Of a stretch of 5,316 nucleotides of DNA, positions 1 to 5,316 are shown piece by piece. The stretch covers positions 1-5,316 of the forward strand of contig JAQBVZ010000072.1 of the NCBI GenBank assembly GCA_027625205.1, read 5' to 3'. This DNA comes from Chloroflexota bacterium. Lineage in GTDB: Bacteria > Chloroflexota > Dehalococcoidia > Lucifugimonadales > Australimonadaceae. Within the stretch, counting starts at the first letter, position 1. Each line of letters begins with the position of its first letter. The notes below the pieces were generated by a model, which saw nothing but the letters and a program-made list of their open reading frames with translations, made no database searches and had not been told where the DNA came from. The translations under genes and the position numbers were made by a program.

Positions 1-477
1 TGCCGGGTCAGGCTTGGGAGCGGACTCGTCCTCGAAGCCGACCAGCGCGCCAAACATATCGGCGATGCCAAGCTCTTGCAGTTCAAGGGACGCGCCCGCG
101 GGTTTGCCGTGGAAGTCAAAGTTGCGCCGCTTCAACGTGACGATGCCCTGCTTCACCTTGAGACTTACCAGGTGCCGGAGCACCTCTTCAACGCCGGGGT
201 ACAGGCGCACGACTCCCGGTGTCTTGTCCCAATACTTGTAGCTATAGCCAGACACCAGGTCCAACCGTCTGCCCTCCCGCACCTCAATGTCAGCGAAGGC
301 CTGGTCGATGGCCGAGCCACGCAAGTTGGCCATGAAGGTTTCGGCAGTGGGGTCGGTGATGCCTGCGCTGGTCAACGTGTAGTGTGTGGCCGCCAAGCGC
401 GCGTTGAAGGAATCGACAAGAGTGTCGTCGAGGTCCCAGATGACAGTTGTTATAGGTGAATTATTCTGGGGAGTCAC
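1..477 (-). CDS. HAD-superfamily hydrolase (phosphatase-like), 3' end cut by window edge
   Basis: Likely a cytoplasmic Mg-dependent phosphatase of the haloacid dehalogenase superfamily, subfamily I (phosphoglycolate phosphatase-like); the substrate cannot be read from the sequence. The reading frame is open from a GTG at 477-475 to base 1, giving 159 residues. Motif I is WDLDDTLVDS at residues 14-23, with nucleophile Asp15 and general acid/base Asp17. A small helical cap region follows (about 24-90). Motif II is GIVTLK (Thr114) and motif III is the Lys of APKPDP (Lys155). Motif IV (acidic pair) must lie beyond the edge. The GTG is the only plausible start before motif I and lies inside the last codons of hrcA, a 17-base overlap with only a weak GGA upstream. 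Translation is therefore probably coupled to hrcA, and the gene shares the CIRCE-controlled operon. The superfamily call is firm; the exact start is fairly sure. Confidence 0.88.
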   Translation of the reverse strand, partial: MTPQNNSPITTVIWDLDDTLVDSFNARLAATHYTLTSAGITDPTAETFMANLRGSAIDQAFADIEVREGRRLDLVSGYSYKYWDKTPGVVRLYPGVEEVLRHLVSLKVKQGIVTLKRRNFDFHGKPAGASLELQELGIADMFGALVGFEDESAPKPDPA

Positions 478-1513
478 GGAGGGCGTCCAGCAGGCCACTG
501 AGGAAGCTGGTCAGGTAGCGTACGCTGGAGATGGCCCTGGCGTAATCCATGCGCGTGGGACCCATAGCCGCTATGGTGCCAGAGGCATATCCCGGCACGC
601 CATACCTGCCAACCACAATGCTGTAGTGTCGCAGGCCCTCCTGGCGGTTCTCGTTTCCTATGATGACCCGCACCTCACCATGGTCAGGGACGTCCGCCGT
701 CATCTGCTTAATGACATCCGTGTCCTCCACCAGCCCCACCGCCTCTCGGGCGCGGTCGCCACTGGTGAACTCCGGCTGGCTGAGCATGTCACGAAGACCT
801 TCAACGTAATGCCGTTCAGCCTCTTGCTCCTCTTCCAGAGCCACCAGCCGGACAATCTCCTCCATGATTAAGCGTGGCGCGCCGTTGTCAGCCTGGTGCG
901 CTTCAACCATGGCCCTGACGTCTCTGGCCGTTTTGTCCGCAAGCGCCGCGTTGAGGGCTGAGGAGAGGTCAATCAGACCGTCTGCCGTGAACGGCTGAGG
1001 CAGATTTATGCGTTGTTGACGGACGCGCCTCTCTTGCATGACAAGGACCAGGAGCGCCTGGACGTCACGGACGGGGACCAACTGCACGTGGCGGATTCGC
1101 GCTTGGAACGCCCGGGGCACCGTGGCGATGCCCACGTTGCGTACCTCGTGCGAGAGTACGCCCGCTGCCTCACGGGCCCAGGCTTCAGGGTCAGCCTCGT
1201 CTTGGTGCAGCGCCTCTTGGACCAGCACCTGAAATATGCGAGGCGCTTTGGTGTGAGAGGCGACGCTCTCCACATAGAAGCGGTAGGCGAGGTCTTGAGG
1301 CACGCCGCCAGCCGAGGTGTGTGGCCGGGCAATAAGGCCCAGGTCTTCCAGTTCCGCCATGTCATTGCGGATGGTGGCCGGGCTCACCTTCAGTTCAGGG
1401 TGCTTGAGGAGGTGCTGAGAGGCCACGGGGGCAGCAGTCTGGATGTAGTCGTCGACGATGAGCCCTAGCAGGGTCTTGCGACGTTCATTCAACTGTTCAA
1501 AAACGGTCTGCAT
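461..1513 (-). CDS. hrcA: Heat-inducible transcription repressor HrcA
   Basis: Transcriptional repressor of class I heat-shock genes. In known systems it binds CIRCE operators as a dimer and depends on GroEL for its active fold. The 350 residues match the family's usual length (about 340-350). The N-terminal winged helix spans roughly residues 10-80: VSPATIRNDMAELEDLGL (43-60) is the recognition region and PHTSAGGVPQDLAYRFYV (64-81) the wing. The family C-terminal signature GPTRMDYAR is at 318-326. The middle part corresponds to the GAF-like and dimerisation domains. The ATG at 1513-1511 has an AGAGG ribosome binding site 7 bases upstream. The wing normally reads SAGRVPT; here the Arg is Gly (residue 70, codon GGC) and the Thr is Gln, which is unusual. 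A CIRCE copy directly upstream implies autoregulation. It is first in an operon with the HAD phosphatase gene; grpE, dnaK and dnaJ are not seen. Confidence 0.96.
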   Translation of the reverse strand: MQTVFEQLNERRKTLLGLIVDDYIQTAAPVASQHLLKHPELKVSPATIRNDMAELEDLGLIARPHTSAGGVPQDLAYRFYVESVASHTKAPRIFQVLVQEALHQDEADPEAWAREAAGVLSHEVRNVGIATVPRAFQARIRHVQLVPVRDVQALLVLVMQERRVRQQRINLPQPFTADGLIDLSSALNAALADKTARDVRAMVEAHQADNGAPRLIMEEIVRLVALEEEQEAERHYVEGLRDMLSQPEFTSGDRAREAVGLVEDTDVIKQMTADVPDHGEVRVIIGNENRQEGLRHYSIVVGRYGVPGYASGTIAAMGPTRMDYARAISSVRYLTSFLSGLLDALRDSPE

Positions 1514-1525
1514 GGAGGCGCCTCT

Positions 1526-1552
1526 TTAGCAGTCGATTATCGAGAGTGCCAG
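1526..1552 (-). promoter_or_regulatory. CIRCE operator (HrcA binding site), degenerate
   Basis: On the plus strand the site reads TTAGCAGTC, nine bases, then GAGTGCCAG. The CIRCE consensus is TTAGCACTC-N9-GAGTGCTAA, so the left arm matches 8 of 9, the right arm 7 of 9, and the spacing is exact. It lies 12 bases upstream of the hrcA ATG, next to its ribosome binding site and over the expected transcription start of the promoter just upstream. That is the classical position for HrcA autorepression. The spacing, location and adjacent hrcA make the call strong despite three mismatches. Confidence 0.88.
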
Positions 1553-1559
1553 CAACTTG

Positions 1560-1588
1560 AATGTAGCATTGGCCTAGTGGAGCGTCAA
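1560..1588 (-). promoter_or_regulatory. Sigma70-type promoter of hrcA operon
   Basis: Read on the minus strand, TTGACG (1588-1583, 5 of 6 to the -35 consensus) is followed by exactly 17 bases and TACATT (1565-1560, 4 of 6 to the -10 consensus). The predicted start is about 7 bases further on, at the edge of the CIRCE element. HrcA bound there would block initiation, which supports reading both elements as one control unit. Confidence 0.7.
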
Positions 1589-1777
1589 GAGAGCTTTATG
1601 CAAAATAGACGACATATTCTCGCAAGAGGAAGAACCGCTAGCTGAAGGTGTCGTCGCAGAGGATGGGTAAGGTCAGAGGCGGAAGCCCAGCCATGGATGA
1701 GACGGCGTTGAGTACCTGGGCGGGATAGCTTAGTATGGGTACAGGCTAGCTGGAAGCTCACCACTCCTACTGGCTAA

Positions 1778-1846
1778 GAGGGCGTAGATGTTACCCGCAT
1801 CTGCGCCTTCGCTATTTAATTGGGTAGATGCTGCCTGTATTTCACC
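1778..1846. repeat. Two neighbouring imperfect hairpins sharing GTAGATG
   Basis: The first is a 13-base-pair stem (1778-1790 with 1798-1810, two G-U pairs as RNA) around the 7-base loop TTACCCG. The second is weaker: 1823-1831 with 1837-1846, nine pairs with one bulged C and the loop TGCCT. Both 5' arms contain GTAGATG, and about 14 of 19 bases match when the copies are aligned from that word. They may be an imperfect tandem duplication. No T-run follows the first hairpin on either strand, so it is not a typical intrinsic terminator. Confidence 0.4.
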
Positions 1847-2040
1847 GCACTAACAAAGAGTGTCGGGCGCCATTGTGGCTGGATAGCTAGTGTTTTGCAG
1901 TTCACTAAAATCTGCGAATCTCGAAACTAAATGCTCTTCATTTGCTGTAACACTGACATAAATCCAACAATTCTGTGAGCCTTACGCTGACATCTGCGTA
2001 CAAGAAAACCTTAACCTCCTACCAGGTGTAGTGTTTCGCG

Positions 2041-2057
2041 TTTACCCAAGTGGTAAA
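2041..2057. promoter_or_regulatory. Small palindrome upstream of guaB3, possible operator
   Basis: TTTACC and GGTAAA form a perfect 6-base inverted repeat around CAAGT, about 40 bases upstream of the predicted guaB3 -35 box. The shape suits a dimeric regulator site, but no cognate regulator is in the window and such short palindromes occur by chance. Confidence 0.25.
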
Positions 2058-2095
2058 TATTGGTTCGGATGTGCCATAAAAGGGCTTATTTTGCG

Positions 2096-2125
2096 TTGAT
2101 CTTTTTTTCACGCCGGTGCTATCAT
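2096..2125 (+). promoter_or_regulatory. Candidate sigma70-type promoter of guaB3
   Basis: TTGATC (2096-2101, 4 of 6) and TATCAT (2120-2125, 5 of 6) are 18 bases apart. The predicted start near 2132 leaves a leader of about 23 bases containing only the ribosome binding site, which leaves no room for a riboswitch or attenuator in that transcript. Confidence 0.55.
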
Positions 2126-2141
2126 GAGCCGCACCGCTGTT

Positions 2142-2148
2142 GGAGGAG
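2142..2148 (+). promoter_or_regulatory. Strong ribosome binding site fixing the guaB3 start
   Basis: GGAGGAG lies 6 bases ahead of the ATG at 2155. An in-frame TTG at 2140 would add five residues but would place this Shine-Dalgarno inside the coding sequence and has no site of its own, so the ATG is preferred. Confidence 0.85.
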
Positions 2149-2154
2149 CAAAAC

Positions 2155-3306
2155 ATGCTGACGCCGCACGTGCAGACCAGGGAACTTAGACACGCTTATG
2201 GGTTTGAAGATGTGGCCATTGTCCCAGGTGACGTGACCACCAACCCTGAGCAAGCAGACATCACTCTCGGTATCGGCCCCTACGTTTTCTCCATCCCTGT
2301 TCTGGCATCCGCTATGGATGCAGTCGTTGACCCCAACTTCGCAGGCCTCATGGCCCGTGCTGGCGGCCTTGCGGTGATGAACCTGGAAGGCGTCATGGCA
2401 AGGTATGACGACATTGCCGGCGTTCTCGCTCAGGTGACAGCGGCTGACCGGGCTGACGTGACCCCGGTGCTCCAGAAACTCTACGCGGAACCCATTAGAG
2501 AAGAACTGATAAGTCGGCGCGTGGCTGAGATTAAGGCTGCAGGTTCCATTTGCGCGGTCTCCGTTACCCCTACCAACACCAAGTGGCTGGCTCCGATAGC
2601 TGTTGAAGCTGGCGCAGACATCATTGTGGTCCAGTCCACGGTAACCACGGCTCGGCACATCTCTAAGAGCTATCGCGGCCTCAGCTTCGCGGAGCTGAGC
2701 GAGATGGTGAAAGTCCCCATGATAGTAGGGAACTGCGTGACCTACGGCGCAGCCCTTGAACTCATGGAGCAGGGAATTGACGGCCTGCTGGTGGGCGTGG
2801 GCCCAGGCGCGGCTTGCACTACGCGTGACGTCACTGGCGTGGGCGTTCCTCAGGTGACAGCGACTCTGGACTGTTCAGCGGCGCGAGACGACTACTACGC
2901 TCGCACTGGCAAGTACGTACCTATACTGACAGACGGCGGCATCAGGACCGGCGGTGACCTGTGCAAGGCCATTGCGGCTGGTGCTGACGGCGTGATGATT
3001 GGCACCCCCATGGCCCAGACCGTGGAGGCTCCAGCCTCAGGGTTCAACTGGGGTATGGCCAGCCCCCACCCGGCGCTCCCGCGCGGCACCCGCATCAACG
3101 TGGGCGTCAAGGCAACGCTGGAACAACTGCTGTTTGGCCCCTCCTCCCTCACTGACGGCACGCAGAACCTGATTGGCGCTCTGAAGGTGTGCATGGGTAT
3201 GGTGGGCGCGCTGAACATCAAGGAGTTCCATGAGCGCGCAGAACTGGTGGTGGCCCCTTCCATCCGGACAGAGGGCAAGATCTTCCAGATTGCCGGCTCC
3301 ATCTAG
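2155..3306 (+). CDS. guaB3: GuaB3-family IMP dehydrogenase-related protein (no CBS domains)
   Basis: A cytoplasmic TIM-barrel enzyme of the IMP dehydrogenase/GMP reductase family, expected to act on IMP or GMP with NAD(P) in guanine nucleotide synthesis or salvage. It has 383 residues against about 490 for GuaB, because the CBS (Bateman) insert is absent. Visible features are the N-terminal TYGFEDV-like strand region (AYGFEDVAIVPGDV), the nucleotide-binding and catalytic loop GVGPGAACTTR with the nucleophile at Cys221, the phosphate-binding LTDGGIRTGGD with Asp260, the GTPMAQTVEAP loop, and SPHPALPRG at 303-311, which is characteristic of GuaB3. Many actinobacterial GuaB3 proteins have lost the catalytic Cys. 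This one keeps it, as cyanobacterial GuaB3 does (reported to have IMP dehydrogenase activity), so it is probably active. Whether the reaction is IMP oxidation or GMP reduction cannot be decided here. Transcribed alone, with its own promoter and terminator. Confidence 0.92.
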   Translation: MLTPHVQTRELRHAYGFEDVAIVPGDVTTNPEQADITLGIGPYVFSIPVLASAMDAVVDPNFAGLMARAGGLAVMNLEGVMARYDDIAGVLAQVTAADRADVTPVLQKLYAEPIREELISRRVAEIKAAGSICAVSVTPTNTKWLAPIAVEAGADIIVVQSTVTTARHISKSYRGLSFAELSEMVKVPMIVGNCVTYGAALELMEQGIDGLLVGVGPGAACTTRDVTGVGVPQVTATLDCSAARDDYYARTGKYVPILTDGGIRTGGDLCKAIAAGADGVMIGTPMAQTVEAPASGFNWGMASPHPALPRGTRINVGVKATLEQLLFGPSSLTDGTQNLIGALKVCMGMVGALNIKEFHERAELVVAPSIRTEGKIFQIAGSI

Positions 3307-3330
3307 TACGGCTCCCTCATAGCGCCATGT

Positions 3331-3382
3331 GAAGAAGGCCTGCCTTTATGGTGGGCCTTCTTCTCTTATTCTTTTTGTTTTT
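3331..3382 (+). terminator. Intrinsic terminator of guaB3
   Basis: A 14-base-pair stem (3331-3344 with 3350-3363, two G-U pairs, GAAGAAGGCC core) closes on the loop TTTAT. It is followed by a T-rich stretch at 3364-3382 including runs of five T. It begins 25 bases after the guaB3 stop. The T-tract overlaps the last codons and stop of the convergent membrane protein gene. On the minus strand no T-run follows, so it is probably one-directional. Confidence 0.88.
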
Positions 3383-4853
3383 CCATTTGCTGTCTGGCAG
3401 AGTCGATTTCGCCCAACGCTTGATCAATACCCGCCACTACATCAGTATGCCCGTCTATTCTGGCGAGAGCTTGCATCTTAATTAACTCACTGGAAATACG
3501 GTCTACGTCCGTCACTTCCATCTGTTGAAGAATCATGCGGTGACCGAGCTTGCCGAGGGCAAGTGCGCCGCTGCGTTTTACCTGGCGGTATGCGAATTCT
3601 GGCGTTGGCAGTTTTTCGACACTGCTTTGTGTAACGCCTTCGTTTGTAAGCCGGATGAGTTCATTGGCAACTTCTCGAACCGCCCCCTCCTTGTCGTCAT
3701 CGGCACAGGCGATTCCCAGTCTTCCAAGTTCAATGACCGCATGAGAGGCTGGCTCTCCCAATCCATACCGTAACCCGTCTACTGCTGCAATTCGTATTCC
3801 CCACGCCGTGAGTCCTATAATGGGCGTTGAGTTTTCAGTCCAGTTATCGATGACGGATTTGCCAATTGACCGCCGTAGGTGGACTGTGTCGGAAACAACT
3901 TCTTCTGCTTCGTATCGAGCAGCATAAGTAGCGATTTCTTTCAAAGCTTCGGATGCTTTGGATATGGTTCCATGAAGGGAATGACGAGCCGCAGCTTGGC
4001 ATATTTGTCCAATCTGCCTGATGATTAACCGTGGGGCTGCACGTTCATTGATGACTTGAATTGTTAACCGCTCTAGGCGTTCTATAAGTTGCATGAGCAA
4101 TTGGTGTCTCATTTCAGGAGACTGTTCACTTTCGACCAGTTGATTTGTTCCGGCTGTTATAACTGCTACAGCTAACTCGAAACTGTCATAGTCATGGGCC
4201 GAGAAAGCCCCCATAGCGAAATTGTTCAAAATTTGGACAGCCTCAGGAAGTGACTCTGGTTGCCCTGTAGCTAACCGGACTTCATAGCGACGGTTGGCAT
4301 TGCTCTGGAACACATCGATGACATAGCCAATGTCCATATGCTGACGTAGAACCAGTAAATACGGAGCCAGCGCAAAAAGGCAAACGATAGCTAAAGCGAA
4401 GCTGAATTGGATACCAGGAAGCAAAAAATTCCCCATAAGTAAAAAGAGAGCTACAGCGATGCCTAAGAGGTAAAGCCCTAAATACCAGAAGACCCAACCT
4501 CCGTGTACGATGGAAAACGCACGATGGGAATAGCGGGTGATAAGCTGTGCGGCAACCAATGAAAGAGTGGAAACCAGAGCGACGATGGCTCCCAATACTT
4601 GAGCCTGAGCACTGAGAAGGTAATAAATGCCGTCCCGGCGACCGTCAAAATTGTCAGGGATGTACGTGAAGCCTCTGAATTCAATCAATAGAGCAGAGGC
4701 AATCATCAAAATTACAAACATTCCTAACAGCCACCAGCGCCAACGATGCTCTGGTACAGCGTCAATTAGGCTTCGCCAGATGTACGGTAGAAAACCATCC
4801 GACCCCGTGGTAGTCCCTGAACGTTCGTGGTTATTAGAATGATTCAGTGCCAA
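3366..4853 (-). CDS. Four-helix membrane protein with long helical tail (distantly DUF2254-like)
   Basis: Function unknown. Numbering from the TTG at 4853, there are 495 residues. Four hydrophobic segments lie near 40-58, 85-105, 120-140 and 148-170, with WRWW just before the first and a soluble loop (about 60-84) between the first two. The remaining ~325 residues are soluble and appear mostly helical, ending in a charged EKQKE tail. The topology and the LGAIVALVSTLSLVAAQL and FSAHDYDSFELA stretches recall DUF2254 membrane proteins, but this is a weak resemblance from memory. Start: a stop codon directly precedes a TTG at 4874, which has no ribosome binding site. A GTG at 4865 has GAGG too close. 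The TTG at 4853 has GAGG 6 bases upstream and is preferred. The gene is clearly lower in GC than its neighbours (40% in 4381-4440 against 75% in guaB3 at 3061-3120), suggesting acquisition by transfer. Convergent with guaB3, divergent from the peptidase gene. Confidence 0.85.
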   Translation of the reverse strand: MALNHSNNHERSGTTTGSDGFLPYIWRSLIDAVPEHRWRWWLLGMFVILMIASALLIEFRGFTYIPDNFDGRRDGIYYLLSAQAQVLGAIVALVSTLSLVAAQLITRYSHRAFSIVHGGWVFWYLGLYLLGIAVALFLLMGNFLLPGIQFSFALAIVCLFALAPYLLVLRQHMDIGYVIDVFQSNANRRYEVRLATGQPESLPEAVQILNNFAMGAFSAHDYDSFELAVAVITAGTNQLVESEQSPEMRHQLLMQLIERLERLTIQVINERAAPRLIIRQIGQICQAAARHSLHGTISKASEALKEIATYAARYEAEEVVSDTVHLRRSIGKSVIDNWTENSTPIIGLTAWGIRIAAVDGLRYGLGEPASHAVIELGRLGIACADDDKEGAVREVANELIRLTNEGVTQSSVEKLPTPEFAYRQVKRSGALALGKLGHRMILQQMEVTDVDRISSELIKMQALARIDGHTDVVAGIDQALGEIDSARQQMEKQKE

Positions 4854-4859
4854 TTGAAG

Positions 4860-4879
4860 CCTCACTATCCTCAACTATA
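4860..4879 (-). promoter_or_regulatory. Ribosome binding site and possible -10 box of the membrane protein gene
   Basis: On the minus strand, GAGG (4863-4860) sits 6 bases before the TTG at 4853. TATAGT (4879-4874, 5 of 6 to the -10 consensus) lies further upstream and would give a transcript start near 4867. That start falls downstream of the TTG at 4874, which would support the shorter protein. No good -35 box was found at 16-18 bases, so the promoter half is weak. Confidence 0.4.
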
Positions 4880-5095
4880 TGTGGCGCCCACAATACGTCT
4901 TCGGCGGTCGAAGGGGTAGAGGCGACTATCCCCCTCACCTTGACCACATTTGACGCTCCGCCGTATGCTGTTCCTGCCGTCTACCGCATGGAGACGAGCA
5001 CGACGACTGACCAGACAATCGCATAGTCGCCCGAAGGCTGCTGGGATCCGGGAGGACCGAGACAGTGTGACGGGAGGCCATACATGGCTTACCTG
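4880..5095. other. Divergent spacer, possible small RNA or leader on the plus strand
   Basis: No convincing gene lies here; frames crossing it run into the peptidase start in another frame and lack proper initiation sites. On the plus strand, TTGACC (4940-4945) and TATGCT (4964-4969) at 18-base spacing form a candidate promoter with a start near 4976. From there to the terminator T-tract at 5119 would be an RNA of about 144 bases. Possible stems within it are CGACT (5004-5008) with AGTCG (5025-5029), GCC-CGAA-GGC near 5028-5037, and a hairpin with loop TACA around 5075-5090. I could not match it to a known RNA family. Confidence 0.35.
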
Positions 5096-5119
5096 CGCCC
5101 GGCCCCGGCCGGGCGTTTT
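5096..5119 (+). terminator. Compact GC-rich intrinsic terminator just upstream of the peptidase gene
   Basis: CGCCCGGC (5096-5103) pairs perfectly with GCCGGGCG (5108-5115) around a 4-base loop, followed by TTTTG. The orientation suits plus-strand transcription only. It ends 14 bases before the peptidase ATG and just before its ribosome binding site. No plus-strand gene precedes it after the guaB3 terminator, so it ends a small RNA or acts as an attenuator of the peptidase leader. The T-run is short (four). Confidence 0.65.
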
Positions 5120-5133
5120 GTATTGGAGTGCAT

Positions 5134-5316
5134 ATGCAGAGCGGCCCCAACAACACATTGACTGACGTGACGGGCCTGGAAGTGGGCCACTACACTGACC
5201 TGGCCAACGGCACCGGCTGTACTGTCGTGCTGGCCCGTGAAGGAGCCACCGGCGGAGTGGACGTCCGTGGCTCTGCGCCCGGCACCCGTGAGACTGACGT
5301 GCTGCGGGCCGAGAAT
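5134..5316 (+). CDS. P1/DmpA-family (S58) peptidase, N-terminal part, cut by window edge
   Basis: The N-terminal 61 residues of an S58-family enzyme (DmpA L-aminopeptidase/D-esterase, beta-peptidyl aminopeptidase, NylC group). These N-terminal-nucleophile-fold hydrolases mature by self-cleavage before a catalytic Ser or Thr far downstream, which is outside the window. The family's opening pattern is clear: LTDVTGLEVGHYTD (9-22), GTGCTVVLAREGATGGVDVRGSAPGTRETDVL (26-57). No signal peptide is seen, so it is probably cytoplasmic. The ATG has GGAG (5125-5128) 5 bases upstream. It is divergent from the membrane protein gene and sits directly behind an intrinsic terminator, so its expression may depend on read-through. 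The substrate cannot be assigned. Confidence 0.9.
   Translation, partial: MQSGPNNTLTDVTGLEVGHYTDLANGTGCTVVLAREGATGGVDVRGSAPGTRETDVLRAEN

Larger units (their letters stand above)
1589..2095. other. Long non-coding spacer between divergent hrcA and guaB3
   Basis: About 500 bases without a credible gene: every frame is broken by frequent stops. The longest start-to-stop stretch I followed is a 21-codon frame from 1663 without a properly spaced ribosome binding site. The base composition is more AT-rich than the flanking hrcA and guaB3. No tRNA-like cloverleaf was seen. It contains two adjacent hairpins (1778-1846), a weak stem (1894-1900 with 1912-1918), a short repeated word (GCTAGCTG followed by AAG or GAAG, near 1637 and 1745), and a palindrome at 2041-2057. 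It may be regulatory or a decayed gene remnant. Confidence 0.6.

Noticed and set aside
1013..1468. Open frames of 119-151 codons opposite or offset within hrcA
   Set aside because: They lie wholly inside a clearly identified HrcA coding sequence and show no family features.
1663..1728. 21-codon open frame in the spacer
   Set aside because: No suitably spaced ribosome binding site, no recognisable protein feature, and too short to support.
1847..1862. CIRCE-like GCACT ... GAGTG pair in the spacer
   Set aside because: The gap between the arms does not fit the 9-base CIRCE spacing and the outer bases do not match, so it is probably chance.
2140..2154. In-frame TTG as an earlier guaB3 start
   Set aside because: The strong GGAGGAG at 2142-2148 is ideally placed for the ATG at 2155 and would be translated if the TTG were used.
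2122..2658. 178-codon minus-strand frame over the start of guaB3
   Set aside because: It is an antisense shadow of guaB3 with no recognisable domain, and it covers the guaB3 promoter and ribosome binding site.
5040..5095. Short words resembling cobalamin or guanidine (ykkC) riboswitch cores (such as GGACCGAGAC and CAGTGTGACGGGAG)
   Set aside because: The remaining conserved segments and spacing of either class are missing; a covariance-model search would be needed to say more.
4871..5165. Several 70-95 codon frames on both strands across the divergent spacer
   Set aside because: They overlap the peptidase start or the terminator in other frames, have Arg/Ser-rich shadow-like translations, and lack ribosome binding sites.

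Overview
The window looks like a chromosomal segment of a moderately GC-rich bacterium. The gene set (HrcA with a CIRCE operator, a CBS-less GuaB3-type IMP dehydrogenase relative, a DmpA/P1-type peptidase) fits Chloroflexota, perhaps the Dehalococcoidia/SAR202 side. That placement is an inference from gene families, not from a marker gene. There are five protein genes, two of them cut by the window edges. No tRNA, rRNA, CRISPR array or insertion sequence was recognised.

Left part, minus strand (1-1588): a heat-shock repressor operon. A sigma70-like promoter leads into a slightly degenerate CIRCE operator, then hrcA, then a HAD-superfamily phosphatase gene. The phosphatase starts on a GTG inside the end of hrcA (17-base overlap) and runs off the left edge. 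HrcA probably represses its own operon through the CIRCE site. The usual partners grpE-dnaK-dnaJ are not in view.

Middle (1589-3382): about 0.5 kb of non-coding, more AT-rich DNA containing two neighbouring hairpins and a small palindrome. Then a promoter, a strong ribosome binding site and guaB3 on the plus strand. guaB3 ends in a strong intrinsic terminator whose U-tract lies inside the last codons of the convergent gene.

Right part (3366-5316): a low-GC minus-strand gene for a four-helix membrane protein with a long helical soluble tail, distantly like DUF2254 proteins. It is divergent from a plus-strand P1/DmpA-family peptidase gene cut by the right edge. The 280-base divergent spacer holds a compact GC-rich intrinsic terminator only 14 bases ahead of the peptidase start. 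With no plus-strand coding gene between the guaB3 terminator and this one, it must end either a small RNA or an attenuated leader. This is the least explained signal in the window.

No multi-gene novel system is evident. The points most worth checking are the orphan terminator/leader, the altered HrcA wing motif paired with a degenerate CIRCE, and the atypical low-GC membrane gene.
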